NCBI RefSeq assembly: GCF_013256625.1
Contig: NZ_CP053908.1
Location: forward strand, 2,604,001 to 2,668,000
DNA: 64,000 bases
Reading direction: 5' to 3'
Source: Hymenobacter sp. BRD128
Lineage (GTDB): Bacteria; Bacteroidota; Bacteroidia; Cytophagales; Hymenobacteraceae
Shown here: piece by piece, positions 52,774 to 61,463 of the stretch
Layout: each line of letters starts with the position of its first letter
Position numbering within the stretch: the stretch's first letter is position 1
Translations under genes and position numbers: made by a program
The notes under the pieces: generated by a model
Told to the model about the DNA's origin: nothing
What the model saw: only the letters and a program-made list of their open reading frames with translations
Databases searched by the model: none

Positions 52774-53001
52774 GGCAGAATCATGGCTAGGAACGAAAAA
52801 TAACCGGCAAAACCACTCGGCTGCGCGGCATGAGCTTCTTAACCGGCCGGCCGGGGCGAAGGTTTTGGTGGCCCGGGCACAACCGCCGGGTTGGCCTGGC
52901 CGTTAGTAGCTAACGCTGCTGACTGACATTTAGCAGGTATCTGCCGCAGCTTCAATCACTTTTTAACGGGCGCATTATCTGCGCCTTATCTACTCTTCCT
53001 C

Positions 53002-53313
53002 ATGTCTACTTCCAACGCCAATGCCGCTTCGGCCGCAGTGAGCGCCGATGGCGCCAAACACTTGGCCGCCGGCCACCACGTAGCTCTGCGCCTCTGGGAA
53101 AACGAAGCGCCCGGCGAGCCCAAACCGCTCAGCAACAAGCCCTACGAAACCGTAGGCTACGTACTCAAGGGCCGCGCCGAGCTGCACCTCGAAGGCAAGG
53201 TAACGCCCCTGGAGCCCGGCGCCTCCTACCTGGTGCCGCAGGGTGCCTCGCATACCTACAAGATTCTCGAAACCTTTTCGGCTATTGAGGCCACTTCGCC
53301 GCCCCAGGTGTAA
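53002..53313 (+). CDS. Cupin-domain protein
   Basis: A 103-residue single-domain cupin. VGYVLKGRAELHLEGKVTPLEPGASYLVPQGASHTYKI (quoted in part: PGASYLVPQGASHTY) contains the two cupin motifs; one metal ligand is His in ASHTY. The N-terminus is Ala/Ser-rich. Function unknown. Confidence 0.88.
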   Translation: MSTSNANAASAAVSADGAKHLAAGHHVALRLWENEAPGEPKPLSNKPYETVGYVLKGRAELHLEGKVTPLEPGASYLVPQGASHTYKILETFSAIEATSPPQV

Positions 53314-53323
53314 GCAGCTGGCT

Positions 53324-53385
53324 ACTAAAACGCTCGTGCGGCTAGCTTTCCAGGGTTGGAAGGCTAGCCGCACGAGCGTTTTAGT
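53324..53385. terminator. Bidirectional terminator between cupin and YheT genes
   Basis: A stem of over 20 bp (AAAACGCTCGTGCGGCTAGC and its complement) around a 16-base loop, with ACTAAAA/TTTTAGT extensions. It lies between two convergent genes. It contains a GCTAGC in each arm. Confidence 0.85.
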
Positions 53386-53391
53386 CAAGCC

Positions 53392-54378
53392 CTACCCCGG
53401 CACCGCACGGGTGAAAAAGTCAACGGCGCGCCGCTCCGAGTAATACGGGCCAGCCGGACCACCTTCGTTGAAGCCTACGTGCCCGCCGCCGGCCGGGGTT
53501 TCGAGGTAAAAAAACTCGCTGGCCGCCGCCGCCTCCCGCGGAAAGCAGCTAGCGGGCAGGAAGGGGTCGTTCAGGGCATTTACCAGCAGCGTCGGAATGC
53601 GAATGCCCGCCAGGTAGCGCCCCGAGGCCGACTGCTCGTAGTAGTCGTCGGCTGAGGCAAAGCCGTGCAGCGGCGCCGTGTAGCGCTCGTCAAACTGCGG
53701 AAAATCGCGCAGCTGGTTAAGCTCCGTCAAGTCGAGCTGACCGGGCAGGTGGCTGTCTTTGGCCCGCATTTTCTCCTTGAGCGAGCTCATAAAGCGGCGC
53801 AGGTAAATCTGATTTTGCCAGCGGCTGATGTGTACCGAACTGGCCTTGAGGTCGGTTGGCACCGAAAATACCGCCGCCCGCTTCACCTGCGGCGGTACGC
53901 GCGCCGCGTTTTCGCCCAGGTATTTTAGCGTCACATTACCGCCGGCTGAGAAGCCGGTCAGGAAGATTTCCGGGTAGTTTTTTACGTCCGCCGCGTGCCC
54001 GATTACTTCGGCTAGGTCGTCGGTATCGCCGAGGTGATAGGCACGCAGCAGGCGGTTGGTTTCGCCGCCGCAACCCCGGTAGTTCCAGGCCAGCGCATCA
54101 AAACCCGCCTGGTTGAGGGCCCGCGCCATGCCGCGCACGTAGGGCCGGTTGCTGTCGCCCTCCAGCCCGTGCGAAATGATGCCTAGCCGCGGGGCCGGCT
54201 GGCCCGCCGTGACCAGCGACCAGTCGAGGTCCACAAAATCGCCGTCGGGCAGTTCCAGCCGCTCGCGCTGGTAGCGCACTTCCGGCACCCGGCGCAGGGT
54301 GCTGGCCGCAATGGTTTGCAGGTGGCCATTGGCAAGCAAAGTAGCCGGGCGATAAGCAGAAGCAGGAAGGAGCGGCAT
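53392..54378 (-). CDS. YheT-family alpha/beta hydrolase
   Basis: A 328-residue hydrolase. It opens TLLANGHLQTIAASTLRR, the YheT-family start. SHGLEGDSNRPYVRGMARAL and WNYRGCGGETNRLLRAYHLG follow. The nucleophile is in LTGFSAGGNVTLKYLG (GFSAG), the Asp near NALNDPFLP and the His in GGHVGF. Substrate unknown. Confidence 0.92.
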   Translation of the reverse strand: MPLLPASAYRPATLLANGHLQTIAASTLRRVPEVRYQRERLELPDGDFVDLDWSLVTAGQPAPRLGIISHGLEGDSNRPYVRGMARALNQAGFDALAWNYRGCGGETNRLLRAYHLGDTDDLAEVIGHAADVKNYPEIFLTGFSAGGNVTLKYLGENAARVPPQVKRAAVFSVPTDLKASSVHISRWQNQIYLRRFMSSLKEKMRAKDSHLPGQLDLTELNQLRDFPQFDERYTAPLHGFASADDYYEQSASGRYLAGIRIPTLLVNALNDPFLPASCFPREAAAASEFFYLETPAGGGHVGFNEGGPAGPYYSERRAVDFFTRAVPG

Positions 54379-54643
54379 GAGCGCAAGAGAATAAAGCGGA
54401 AATTCGGCGGCGCATTTTGCAGCAAAAGCAACGCCAACTTGGCCCTGGCTAGCCCTACGCCACAGTGTACTGAAGCAAAGATGGGCACCTTGTCCCGGAT
54501 GCCGCTAGCTTACCCCGGCGCTGACAACTCCAATTTTTCTTACTCAAAAGCTGGGAATTGTTGGTTTTATTTTCTACCTTTGCCCTCCCAAACGCGAAAA
54601 CCGCAGCCGTCCGGCTGTCCTCTATAGAATTTTCTTTTTTGTC
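54379..54643. other. Divergent promoter region between the YheT hydrolase gene and rpsT
   Basis: 265 non-coding bases. A TACCTTTG (TAnnTTTG form) at 54575-54582 faces rpsT and has TTG triplets 11-14 bases upstream, closer than the usual 17-23. No ORF or RNA gene is visible. Confidence 0.55.
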
Positions 54644-54895
54644 ATGGCAAACCATAAGTCGGCTATTAAGCGCATCCGCAGCAACGAAGCGAAGCGCGTA
54701 CTAAACCGCTACCAGCATAAGTCTACCCGCACGGCTATCAAGAAACTGCGCGGCACTACCGACAAGTCGGCCGCCCAGGAGCTGCTGAAGAAAGTGACCT
54801 CAATGCTGGACCGCCTGGCTAAGAAGAACATCATCCACAAAAACAAAGCTGCTAACAACAAGAGCAAGCTGACAAAACTCGTTAACGCGCTTTAG
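54644..54895 (+). CDS. rpsT: Small ribosomal subunit protein bS20
   Basis: An 83-residue basic protein, MANHKSAIKRIRSNEAKRVL...RLAKKNIIHKNKAANNKSKLTK, typical bS20. It binds 16S rRNA in the small subunit. Monocistronic, with a strong terminator at 54961-54990. Confidence 0.97.
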   Translation: MANHKSAIKRIRSNEAKRVLNRYQHKSTRTAIKKLRGTTDKSAAQELLKKVTSMLDRLAKKNIIHKNKAANNKSKLTKLVNAL

Positions 54896-54960
54896 CGCGA
54901 GACGAGTTTAGCGGGACCGAACTCTGCCGCCCCACCGTTTGGTCCCGCGCTCCTTACCAA

Positions 54961-54990
54961 AAAGCCCCGCTAGCTATAGCGGGGCTTTTT
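54961..54990 (+). terminator. Intrinsic terminator of rpsT
   Basis: Stem AAGCCCCGCTA paired with TAGCGGGGCTT around a tetraloop, followed by T5. It is preceded by A-run. Confidence 0.85.
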
Positions 54991-55060
54991 GCGTTGGCCG
55001 GTCCCTGGCCAGCACTTTTGCCGCTACTTTTGCCGCTGCTCCATTTCACTCTTTGAAGAT

Positions 55061-56556
55061 ATGCGAATCAGCTATTTTCTCACGCTTTTCTTGCTAGCGG
55101 CCAGCCTGCTGGCTGAGGCGCAGCAGACCGCGTGGCGGCCGTTCCGGCCGGGCTTCAGCTACAGCTATTCGCCACCGGGCAGTCCAGGACTTATTGTCCC
55201 GGTGCACACGCTGCGCGTCGACTCGGCCTATGCCACCGCCGCCGGCGACTCGGTGTATACGTTCAATCGCTTGCTGCGGCCCTTGGGTAGTCCTGCTTCC
55301 CGCTATGCCAAGAGCCGCAATAATCTGTTTGGCGCCCGCCTGCGCTGGCGCCCCGGCGGCAGCGAGTATTACCTGGAAGCCAATGCCGAGCCAGCGCCAA
55401 TCGGCCCGGCCACGCCGGTAGCCCTCTTGCTGCGGCCCCGGGCAGCGGTGGGCAGCACCTGGGCAGCCAGCGTACAGCCCGCCCTCACGGCCACCCTCAG
55501 CAGCCGCGCGCTCGACCCGGCAGGTACCAGTGCTGACTCGGTAGCCACCATCACGCTCAGCAACGGGCAGCAGGTGGTGCTCAGCCGCCGCTATGGCCTG
55601 CGGCTAGGCCCCCAGTGGCTGGCGCTGGATGGCAGCAGCCCGGCTTGGCAGCAGTGGACTACGCCCCAAGCTGGGCTGGGCGACTATGACGCGCGCCAGC
55701 TCTTTGCGCTGAGCGTGGGTGATGAATTAGGCTATGAGCTGACTACCTACTCATTCGGCTCGGCGTTTGTCTGCTCGCAAGGCTACCGGCTGCGGCGCAT
55801 CACGAGTCGGCAGTTCAGCGCCGACAGCCTCGTGTTAACTTACCGCGAGCAGACTCAAACTACTCTTTTCCGGGCTGCGGCACGCCGGGCACGGTCGTCG
55901 CGGCGCCACTGGCGGGCCGCTGGGTAATTTCGCTACGCACCGGGCGGTCGCGGCAGTTTCCGTTTCTGTCATTGCTGGCCGGCGAATACCAGGTGCTACC
56001 AAACGGCACACTGTTTATGGGCCAGAGCACGGCGCGGCGCGGGCCTTCGGCTGGCTGCCTGTCTAGCTCCCGCACGCTTGCTTTTGTGCCCATGTACCCA
56101 TTTCTGAGCCAGCCTGGCCAGTACGAGAGTGGCGTCGACGATGCTGCCTACGTGTACGAGTTTTCGGCCTCGCTAGGCCTGGGTCCCATCACCCTTGGCA
56201 GCAGCCCCAATTACAGCAACTCTCTGACGTACTACAAGCGCAATGGCATAACGTGTGGCCAGCCGGGCAATTTTGCCGGCCTGCTGCCCACCCGCGCCGC
56301 CCAGGCAGCGGCCACCGCCACGCTGGCGCCCAACCCGGCTACCGAGCAGGCTACCCTGGCCCTGGCGGCGCCCAGTGCGCCGGGCGCCGTGCTGGCCCTC
56401 ACCGATGCGCTGGGCCGCACCCTATGGCGAATGCCGGTAGCGGCCGGCCAGCTTCGAGTGGCGGTGCCGCTGGCCGGCCAGCCCGCGGGCCTCTACCTAG
56501 TGCAGCTGCTGGTGCCCGCTGCTAGCCCCTTCACGTGGAAGCTGGTTAAAGAGTAA
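55061..56556 (+). CDS. T9SS-sorted secreted protein of unknown function, interrupted by a frameshift
   Basis: Two frames make one 498-residue protein. Start ATG 55061 with signal MRISYFLTLFLLAASLLAEAQ. The middle is β-rich. The C-terminus has the type IX sorting-domain form: ATLAPNPATEQATLALAAPS...GLYLVQLLVPAA...TWKLVKE. The break is at CC 55870-55871; a third C gives LFPGCGTPGTVVAAPLAGRW. No known enzymatic domain recognised. The sorting tail indicates export across the outer membrane by T9SS, with possible surface attachment. Confidence 0.85.
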
Positions 56557-56642
56557 TGTCTGCCTCGCAGATTTATCGGATTCGTCGGATTTTGTAGCCG
56601 ATTTTGCGAGGCCCGTCGCTCACTGGCTAGGGTTCTCTCACT

Positions 56643-56676
56643 AAAAAAAGGCCGCTCGTTGGAGCGGCCTTTTTTG
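56643..56676. terminator. Bidirectional terminator between the T9SS gene and pyk
   Basis: Stem AGGCCGCTC with GAGCGGCCT plus long A and T runs on the two sides. It separates convergent genes. Confidence 0.85.
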
Positions 56677-56719
56677 CGTTTTCAAAATCCGAGAATCCAA
56701 TAAGCCCGCAGTGCAGGGC

Positions 56720-58162
56720 TTATGCTACGCTCACTTTCACCATGTTGGCCCGGCCGCGCTCGCTGATGGGCATGGTGCCCGTCGTGATAAACACATTGCC
56801 CGTGTTAAGGTGGCCGGTAGTCATCAGGATATTTTTGATGTCGGCAATGGTGCTGTCGGTGCTGTTGAAGCGGTCGTAGTAGAAGCACCGCACGCCCCAC
56901 ACCAGGCTCAGCACGGTGAGCAGCGGCCGGTTGTCGGTGAAGATGAAGATGTCGGCCTTGGGGCGGTACTTAGCTAGCTGGAAAGCCGTGTAGCCTTTGC
57001 CCGTCATGCCGGTGATAACGCGGGCCGTGGTATTCTTGGCTAGGTGGCACGAAGCCGACAGGATGCTGTCTTCCACGAAGGTAGGCGCGGCGGCATCCAC
57101 AGGCCACCACTTGTAGAACAGCTTAGGACTGCGGCTTTCCACGCTCAGGATGGTAGCGACCATCGAGCGGATAACCTCGGCCGGGTACTGGCCCACGGCG
57201 GTTTCGGCCGAGAGCATCACGGCGTCGGCGCCGTCGAGCACGGCGTTGGCCACGTCGCTGGTTTCGGCACGGGTGGGGCGCGGGGCCGTTATCATGCTCT
57301 CCATCATCTGGGTGGCCACGATAACGGGCTTGCCGGCCTTGTTGCACTTCTCGATAATCATCTTCTGGGCCATCGGCACCTCCTCCATCTTCACCTCCAC
57401 GCCGAGGTCGCCGCGGGCTACCATCACGGCATCAGTGAGGGCAATGATTTCGTCGATGTTGCGCAGGCCATCGGGCGTTTCAATCTTGGCCACCACACGG
57501 GTGGTTTTGCCGGCTTCCGCAATCAGGTTTTTGATAAAGCGAATATCCTCCGCTTTGCGGGCAAAGCTCAAGGCTACCCAATCCACGTCGTGCTCCAAGC
57601 CAAATTTCAGGTCCTCAATGTCCTTTTCCGTCATGCTCGGGGCCGAAACCTCCGAGTCGGGCAGGTTGATGCCCTTGCGGGGCTTCACGAGGCCCCCGTA
57701 CACCACTTCCACATCCACTTCCTTGTCGCGGTCGGTAGCGAGCACCTTCAGCTCAATCTTGCCGTCGTCGATGAGAATCTGGTCGCCGGGCTTCACATCG
57801 CGGGCTAGCCCCAGGTAGATGGTGCTCAGGCGCGTGGCCGTGCTGATTTCCTTTTCGCCGCACACCAGCTTTATTTTGTCGCCGCGCTTGATTTCGACGC
57901 CGCCACCTTCGACCTCACCCAAACGGATTTTTGGTCCCTGCAGGTCTTGCAGCAGCCCTACGTTGGTGCGCATATCCTTATTAAGGCGACGCACGGTATT
58001 AATCACCGCCAGGTGCTCCTCGTAGGCCCCGTGCGAAAAGTTGAGGCGAAACACATCGACGCCCTCGCGGATGAGCATGCCGAGGCGCTCGTAGGTGTTG
58101 GAAGCGGGGCCAACGGTGGCCACGATTTTGGTTTTATTAAACGACACGGGGGACGGTTGCAT
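56720..58162 (-). CDS. pyk: Pyruvate kinase
   Basis: A 480-residue glycolytic enzyme making pyruvate and ATP. It starts MQPSPVSFNKTKIVATVGPAS. Main motifs are FRLNFSHGAYEEH (Arg-Asn), DLQGPKIRLGEVE, VDWVALSFARKAEDI, MVARGDLGVEVKMEEVPMAQK, and VIVATQMMESMI. The C-terminal regulatory domain is present. Pyk, IPExxxVDY and acpP form a conserved Bacteroidota neighbourhood. Confidence 0.96.
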   Translation of the reverse strand: MQPSPVSFNKTKIVATVGPASNTYERLGMLIREGVDVFRLNFSHGAYEEHLAVINTVRRLNKDMRTNVGLLQDLQGPKIRLGEVEGGGVEIKRGDKIKLVCGEKEISTATRLSTIYLGLARDVKPGDQILIDDGKIELKVLATDRDKEVDVEVVYGGLVKPRKGINLPDSEVSAPSMTEKDIEDLKFGLEHDVDWVALSFARKAEDIRFIKNLIAEAGKTTRVVAKIETPDGLRNIDEIIALTDAVMVARGDLGVEVKMEEVPMAQKMIIEKCNKAGKPVIVATQMMESMITAPRPTRAETSDVANAVLDGADAVMLSAETAVGQYPAEVIRSMVATILSVESRSPKLFYKWWPVDAAAPTFVEDSILSASCHLAKNTTARVITGMTGKGYTAFQLAKYRPKADIFIFTDNRPLLTVLSLVWGVRCFYYDRFNSTDSTIADIKNILMTTGHLNTGNVFITTGTMPISERGRANMVKVSVA

Positions 58163-58185
58163 GCGGAAAGAGCTGAGCAGCTAAG

Positions 58186-58614
58186 TTAAAAAATCAGATT
58201 TTCTTTGTATTTCAATTCGTTGGGGTCAAACTCGCTGGCGTACTGCACCAGGGGCAGGGCCGTGAGGCGGTCGAGCAGCTCGGTGCCGGCCCACTCGTCG
58301 GCGCCGCCGTGCACTTGCAGCAGGTAGTCGTACTCGCGAATGTCGGGGGCCAGAAACGGCTTGGCTAGCGTAGAGGGCAGCGCGGCGCGGTTGCGCAGCA
58401 GGCGCAAGGTAAGCGCTTCCGTACCGTAGAGGTAATAGCTGAACGCCAGGGCCCCCTGCTGCACCAGATTCAGCACAAAGTCGGGCTGGCGCACCAGGCG
58501 CATGCGCAGGCCCCGGTTGAGGCTCCAGGCCAGCGTGTAGTCGCGGGTGCTCGACACGAGGCCAAACAGCGCAAAGTCGCAGTCGTACTCTGGCTCCAGG
58601 GTGAGGGTTTTCAT
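58186..58614 (-). CDS. IPExxxVDY family protein
   Basis: A 142-residue protein from ATG 58614 (the longer frame to 58779 would overlap acpP's start and is not typical). The segment APDIREYDYLLQVHGG corresponds to the family's name-giving IPE-x3-VDY region, here diverged. YDCDFALFGLVSSTRDYTLAWSLN is the conserved N-terminus. The family sits between pyk and acpP in Bacteroidota and has unknown function. A TAGCTTTG (-7-like) is at 58632-58639. Confidence 0.85.
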   Translation of the reverse strand: MKTLTLEPEYDCDFALFGLVSSTRDYTLAWSLNRGLRMRLVRQPDFVLNLVQQGALAFSYYLYGTEALTLRLLRNRAALPSTLAKPFLAPDIREYDYLLQVHGGADEWAGTELLDRLTALPLVQYASEFDPNELKYKENLIF

Positions 58615-58778
58615 GGGGCAGGGGCGAAGTGCAAAGCTACGGCTTTCGACGGCCCCCTGGCTGCCTCTTTTTAATGCCAAGCCAAAATATTGTACGCCCT
58701 GCAAAGAGGGGTTTCGCGGCGTAGTTGCGAAAAGGTGCGTTACTTTGCAGGCAAGTTTCCCCCTTAACCACGACTGCA

Positions 58779-59015
58779 ATGTCTGAAATCGCCGAAAAAG
58801 TAAAAGCCATCATTATCGACAAGCTGGGCGTTGAAGCCTCGGAAGTAACTCCGGAAGCCAGCTTCACCAACGACCTGGGTGCCGATTCGCTCGACACCGT
58901 GGAGCTGATTATGGAATTCGAAAAGGAATTCAACGTTAGCATCCCCGATGACCAGGCTGAGAACATCCAGACCGTGGGACAGGCAGTAAGCTACCTCGAA
59001 GAGCACGCTAAGTAG
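58779..59015 (+). CDS. acpP: Acyl carrier protein
   Basis: A 78-residue acidic protein from ATG 58779, [18 protein letters not shown]..., with the phosphopantetheine serine in [15 protein letters not shown] (~37). It carries growing fatty acyl chains. It is followed by fabF (146-bp gap), the usual acpP-fabF pair. The upstream in-frame Met at 58725 is not used by the family. Confidence 0.97.
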   Translation: MSEIAEKVKAIIIDKLGVEASEVTPEASFTNDLGADSLDTVELIMEFEKEFNVSIPDDQAENIQTVGQAVSYLEEHAK

Positions 59016-59161
59016 TCTTTTTAAGCCGGGCAGCCCCTAGCCGCGCGGCATAGAATAAGAAAATTGCCTATACCGGCCGGCCCGCCGCCGGCCGGTTTTG
59101 CTGCTTTCACCCAACCCCCTCGTTTCGTTTCTAACTACGCCGCCCACTCGGCGTTTGCCTT

Positions 59162-60418
59162 ATGTCGTCAATCCGCCGCGTTGTCGTAACCGGTATTGGG
59201 GCCATCACCCCGCTGGGTAACACTGCCGCCGCCTACTGGGAAGGGCTCGTAAATGGGGTCAGCGGGGCCGCACCCATCACCCGCTTCGACGCCACCAAGT
59301 TTAAAACCCGCTTTGCCTGCGAGGTAAAAAACTACAACCCCAACGATTATTTCGAGCGCAAGCAAGGGCCTAAAATGGACTTGTTTACGCAGTTTGCCGT
59401 TATCGCTTCCGACGAGGCCATTGCCGACGCCGGCCTGCTGACGAGCGGCGTCGATAAGGACCGCGTGGGCGTTATCTGGGGCTCGGGCATCGGCGGGCTG
59501 AAGTCGCTGCAGGAAGAGTGCTTCCAGTTTGAGCGCGGCGATGGCACGCCCCGGTACTCGCCGTTCTTCATTCCGCGCATGATTGCCGACTCGTCGTCGG
59601 GCAATATTTCCATCAAGAATGGTTTTCGCGGACCTAACTACGTGACTACCTCGGCCTGCGCCTCGTCGAACGACGCGCTGATTGCGGCTTTCAACAATAT
59701 CCGGCTAGGGCTAGCCGACGCCATCGTCACCGGCGGCTCGGAGGCGGCCATCACCGAATCGGGCGTGGGCGGCTTCAACGCCCTCAAGGCCATGAGCGAG
59801 CGCAACGACGACCCCGCTTCGGCCTCGCGCCCGTATGACAAGGACCGCGACGGCTTTGTGCTGGGTGAAGGCGCGGGCGCGCTGGTGCTCGAAGAATACG
59901 AACACGCCAAGGCGCGCGGCGCCAAAATCTACTGCGAGGTTATCGGCGGCGGCATGTCGTCGGATGCCTACCACATTACGGCGCCCGACCCTAGCGGCTC
60001 GGGCGTGGTGCTGGTGATGCGTAACGCGCTGCGCGACGCCGGCATTCAGCCCGAAGACGTGGACTACATCAACACCCACGGCACAAGCACGCCGCTCGGC
60101 GACGGGGCGGAGATTAAGGCCATCGAAACCGTATTTGGTGAGCACGCGGCCAAGCTCAACATCTCTTCGACCAAGAGCATGACGGGCCACCTGCTCGGCG
60201 GCGCCGGCGGTATCGAGGCGGTGGCTAGCATCCTGGCGATGCAGCACGGCATGGTGCCGCCCACCATCAACCTGCACACGCCCGACCCGGAAATCAACCA
60301 GAATCTGAACTTCACGCCCAACGTGGCGCAGAAGCGCGACGTGAACGTAGCCATCAGCAACACATTTGGCTTTGGCGGGCACAACACCAGCGTGGTTTTC
60401 CGCAAATTGGCTGAATAG
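59162..60418 (+). CDS. fabF: 3-oxoacyl-ACP synthase II (FabF)
   Basis: A 418-residue condensing enzyme. Start MSSIRRVVVTGIGAITPLGN. The catalytic Cys is in VTTSACASSNDALIAAF (~165). The histidines are in INTHGTSTPLGDGAEIKAIE and KSMTGHLLGGAGG. The terminal NTFGFGGHNTSVVF is typical. It elongates acyl-ACP with malonyl-ACP in fatty acid synthesis. Confidence 0.97.
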   Translation: MSSIRRVVVTGIGAITPLGNTAAAYWEGLVNGVSGAAPITRFDATKFKTRFACEVKNYNPNDYFERKQGPKMDLFTQFAVIASDEAIADAGLLTSGVDKDRVGVIWGSGIGGLKSLQEECFQFERGDGTPRYSPFFIPRMIADSSSGNISIKNGFRGPNYVTTSACASSNDALIAAFNNIRLGLADAIVTGGSEAAITESGVGGFNALKAMSERNDDPASASRPYDKDRDGFVLGEGAGALVLEEYEHAKARGAKIYCEVIGGGMSSDAYHITAPDPSGSGVVLVMRNALRDAGIQPEDVDYINTHGTSTPLGDGAEIKAIETVFGEHAAKLNISSTKSMTGHLLGGAGGIEAVASILAMQHGMVPPTINLHTPDPEINQNLNFTPNVAQKRDVNVAISNTFGFGGHNTSVVFRKLAE

Positions 60419-60442
60419 GCTGTTGCCCCTTATTTACTTTCT

Positions 60443-60547
60443 AAGAACGTCATGCTGAGCCCCGCCAAGCATCTCGCTCGCTTCGCTAGGTTTAGTACCC
60501 CTAGCGGCGCGAGCGAGATGCTTGGCGGGGCTCAGCATGACGTTCTT
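60443..60547. repeat. CTGAGC-family intergenic inverted repeat, copy 3
   Basis: Outer arms of 39 bases are perfectly complementary (starting AAGAACGTCATGCTGAGCCC). CCCGCC replaces TTGCCG of the other copies, and the opposite arm follows with GGCGGG. The spacer contains CTAGG...CCTAGCGG. It lies between fabF and rnc. Confidence 0.95.
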
Positions 60548-60582
60548 TATCCTTTCAACCAAAAGCTAAAGGCTTACCTAAG

Positions 60583-61317
60583 ATGCCCCTCCCCCTCTTT
60601 GGCCTGTTTCGGCGGCTGCTGGGCAGCGATAAGCAGTTTCGGCAGGCCGTGGCCACCGTTATTGGCCAAGACCCGCACAATGCGCGGCTGTACCAGCTAG
60701 CCTTCACGCACTCGTCGGTGGTGAAACAGGACCCCGGCGCGGGCCGCCACCAGAGCAACGAGCGGCTGGAGTTTCTGGGCGACGCGGTGCTGGGTACCGT
60801 GGTGGCCGAGTATCTGTTTAAAAAGTATCCCTATGAGCAAGAGGGCTTTCTGACCGAAACGCGTTCGCGCATTGTTAACCGCGAGAGCCTGAATGCTATT
60901 GCCCTGAAAATGGGCCTCGACAAGCTGGTGCAGCTCGATGCTACCCAGGCCCGCGTGGCCCGCTCGCGCTCGGTGAATGGCAACGCGCTGGAGGCGCTGG
61001 TGGGCGCCGTGTACCTCGACCTGGGCTACAAAGCGGCCCGCAAGTTTGTGCTCAAAGGCTTGATTAAGCCATTTGTGGACGTCAACAAGCTGACTACCAC
61101 CACCTCCAACTACAAGAGCAAGCTCATTGAGTGGGCGCAGCGCCACGGCAAAGACGTGCGCTACGAGCTAAGTGGCGAGCCCCGGCCGGGCGGCGTAATG
61201 GAGTTTACGGCCACCGTGCTGCTCAGCGATGAAGTGGTGGCTACCGGCATGGGCCTCAATAAGAAGCAGGCCGAGCAGCTCGCCGCCGAGCGGGCGCTGG
61301 CGGCACTAGGGGTGTAA
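60583..61317 (+). CDS. rnc: Ribonuclease III
   Basis: A 244-residue double-stranded RNA endonuclease. The signature NERLEFLGDAVLGTVV (~60-75) holds the catalytic Glu/Asp, and VNGNALEALVGAVYLDLGY has the second acidic site. The dsRNA-binding domain (~175-240) is SKLIEWAQRHGKDVRYEL...GMGLNKKQAEQLAAERAL. Normal length. Lies between two repeat copies. Confidence 0.95.
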   Translation: MPLPLFGLFRRLLGSDKQFRQAVATVIGQDPHNARLYQLAFTHSSVVKQDPGAGRHQSNERLEFLGDAVLGTVVAEYLFKKYPYEQEGFLTETRSRIVNRESLNAIALKMGLDKLVQLDATQARVARSRSVNGNALEALVGAVYLDLGYKAARKFVLKGLIKPFVDVNKLTTTTSNYKSKLIEWAQRHGKDVRYELSGEPRPGGVMEFTATVLLSDEVVATGMGLNKKQAEQLAAERALAALGV

Positions 61318-61328
61318 TTTTACGCAGT

Positions 61329-61432
61329 AAGAACGTCATGCTGAGCTTGCCGAAGCATCTCTACCGCGTCATTGGGGTTACCAATCTAACGGCGCGGTAG
61401 AGATGCTTCGGCAAGCTCAGCATGACGTTCTT
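61329..61432. repeat. CTGAGC-family intergenic inverted repeat, copy 4
   Basis: The outer arms of about 40 bases are perfectly complementary (starting AAGAACGTCATGCTGAGC, then TTGCCGAAGCATCTCTACCG). The spacer holds a weaker inner pairing near ATTGGGGTTACC. It lies between rnc and nadE. Confidence 0.95.
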
Positions 61433-61463
61433 TTGTTATTCATAAAACTAGCACACCAAAGCT

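Noticed and set aside
51892-53001. SAM or cysteine-linked riboswitch near cysK/cysE
   Set aside because: I looked for a conserved leader fold in the 52774-53001 gap and the short gap before cysK and found no recognisable riboswitch pattern.
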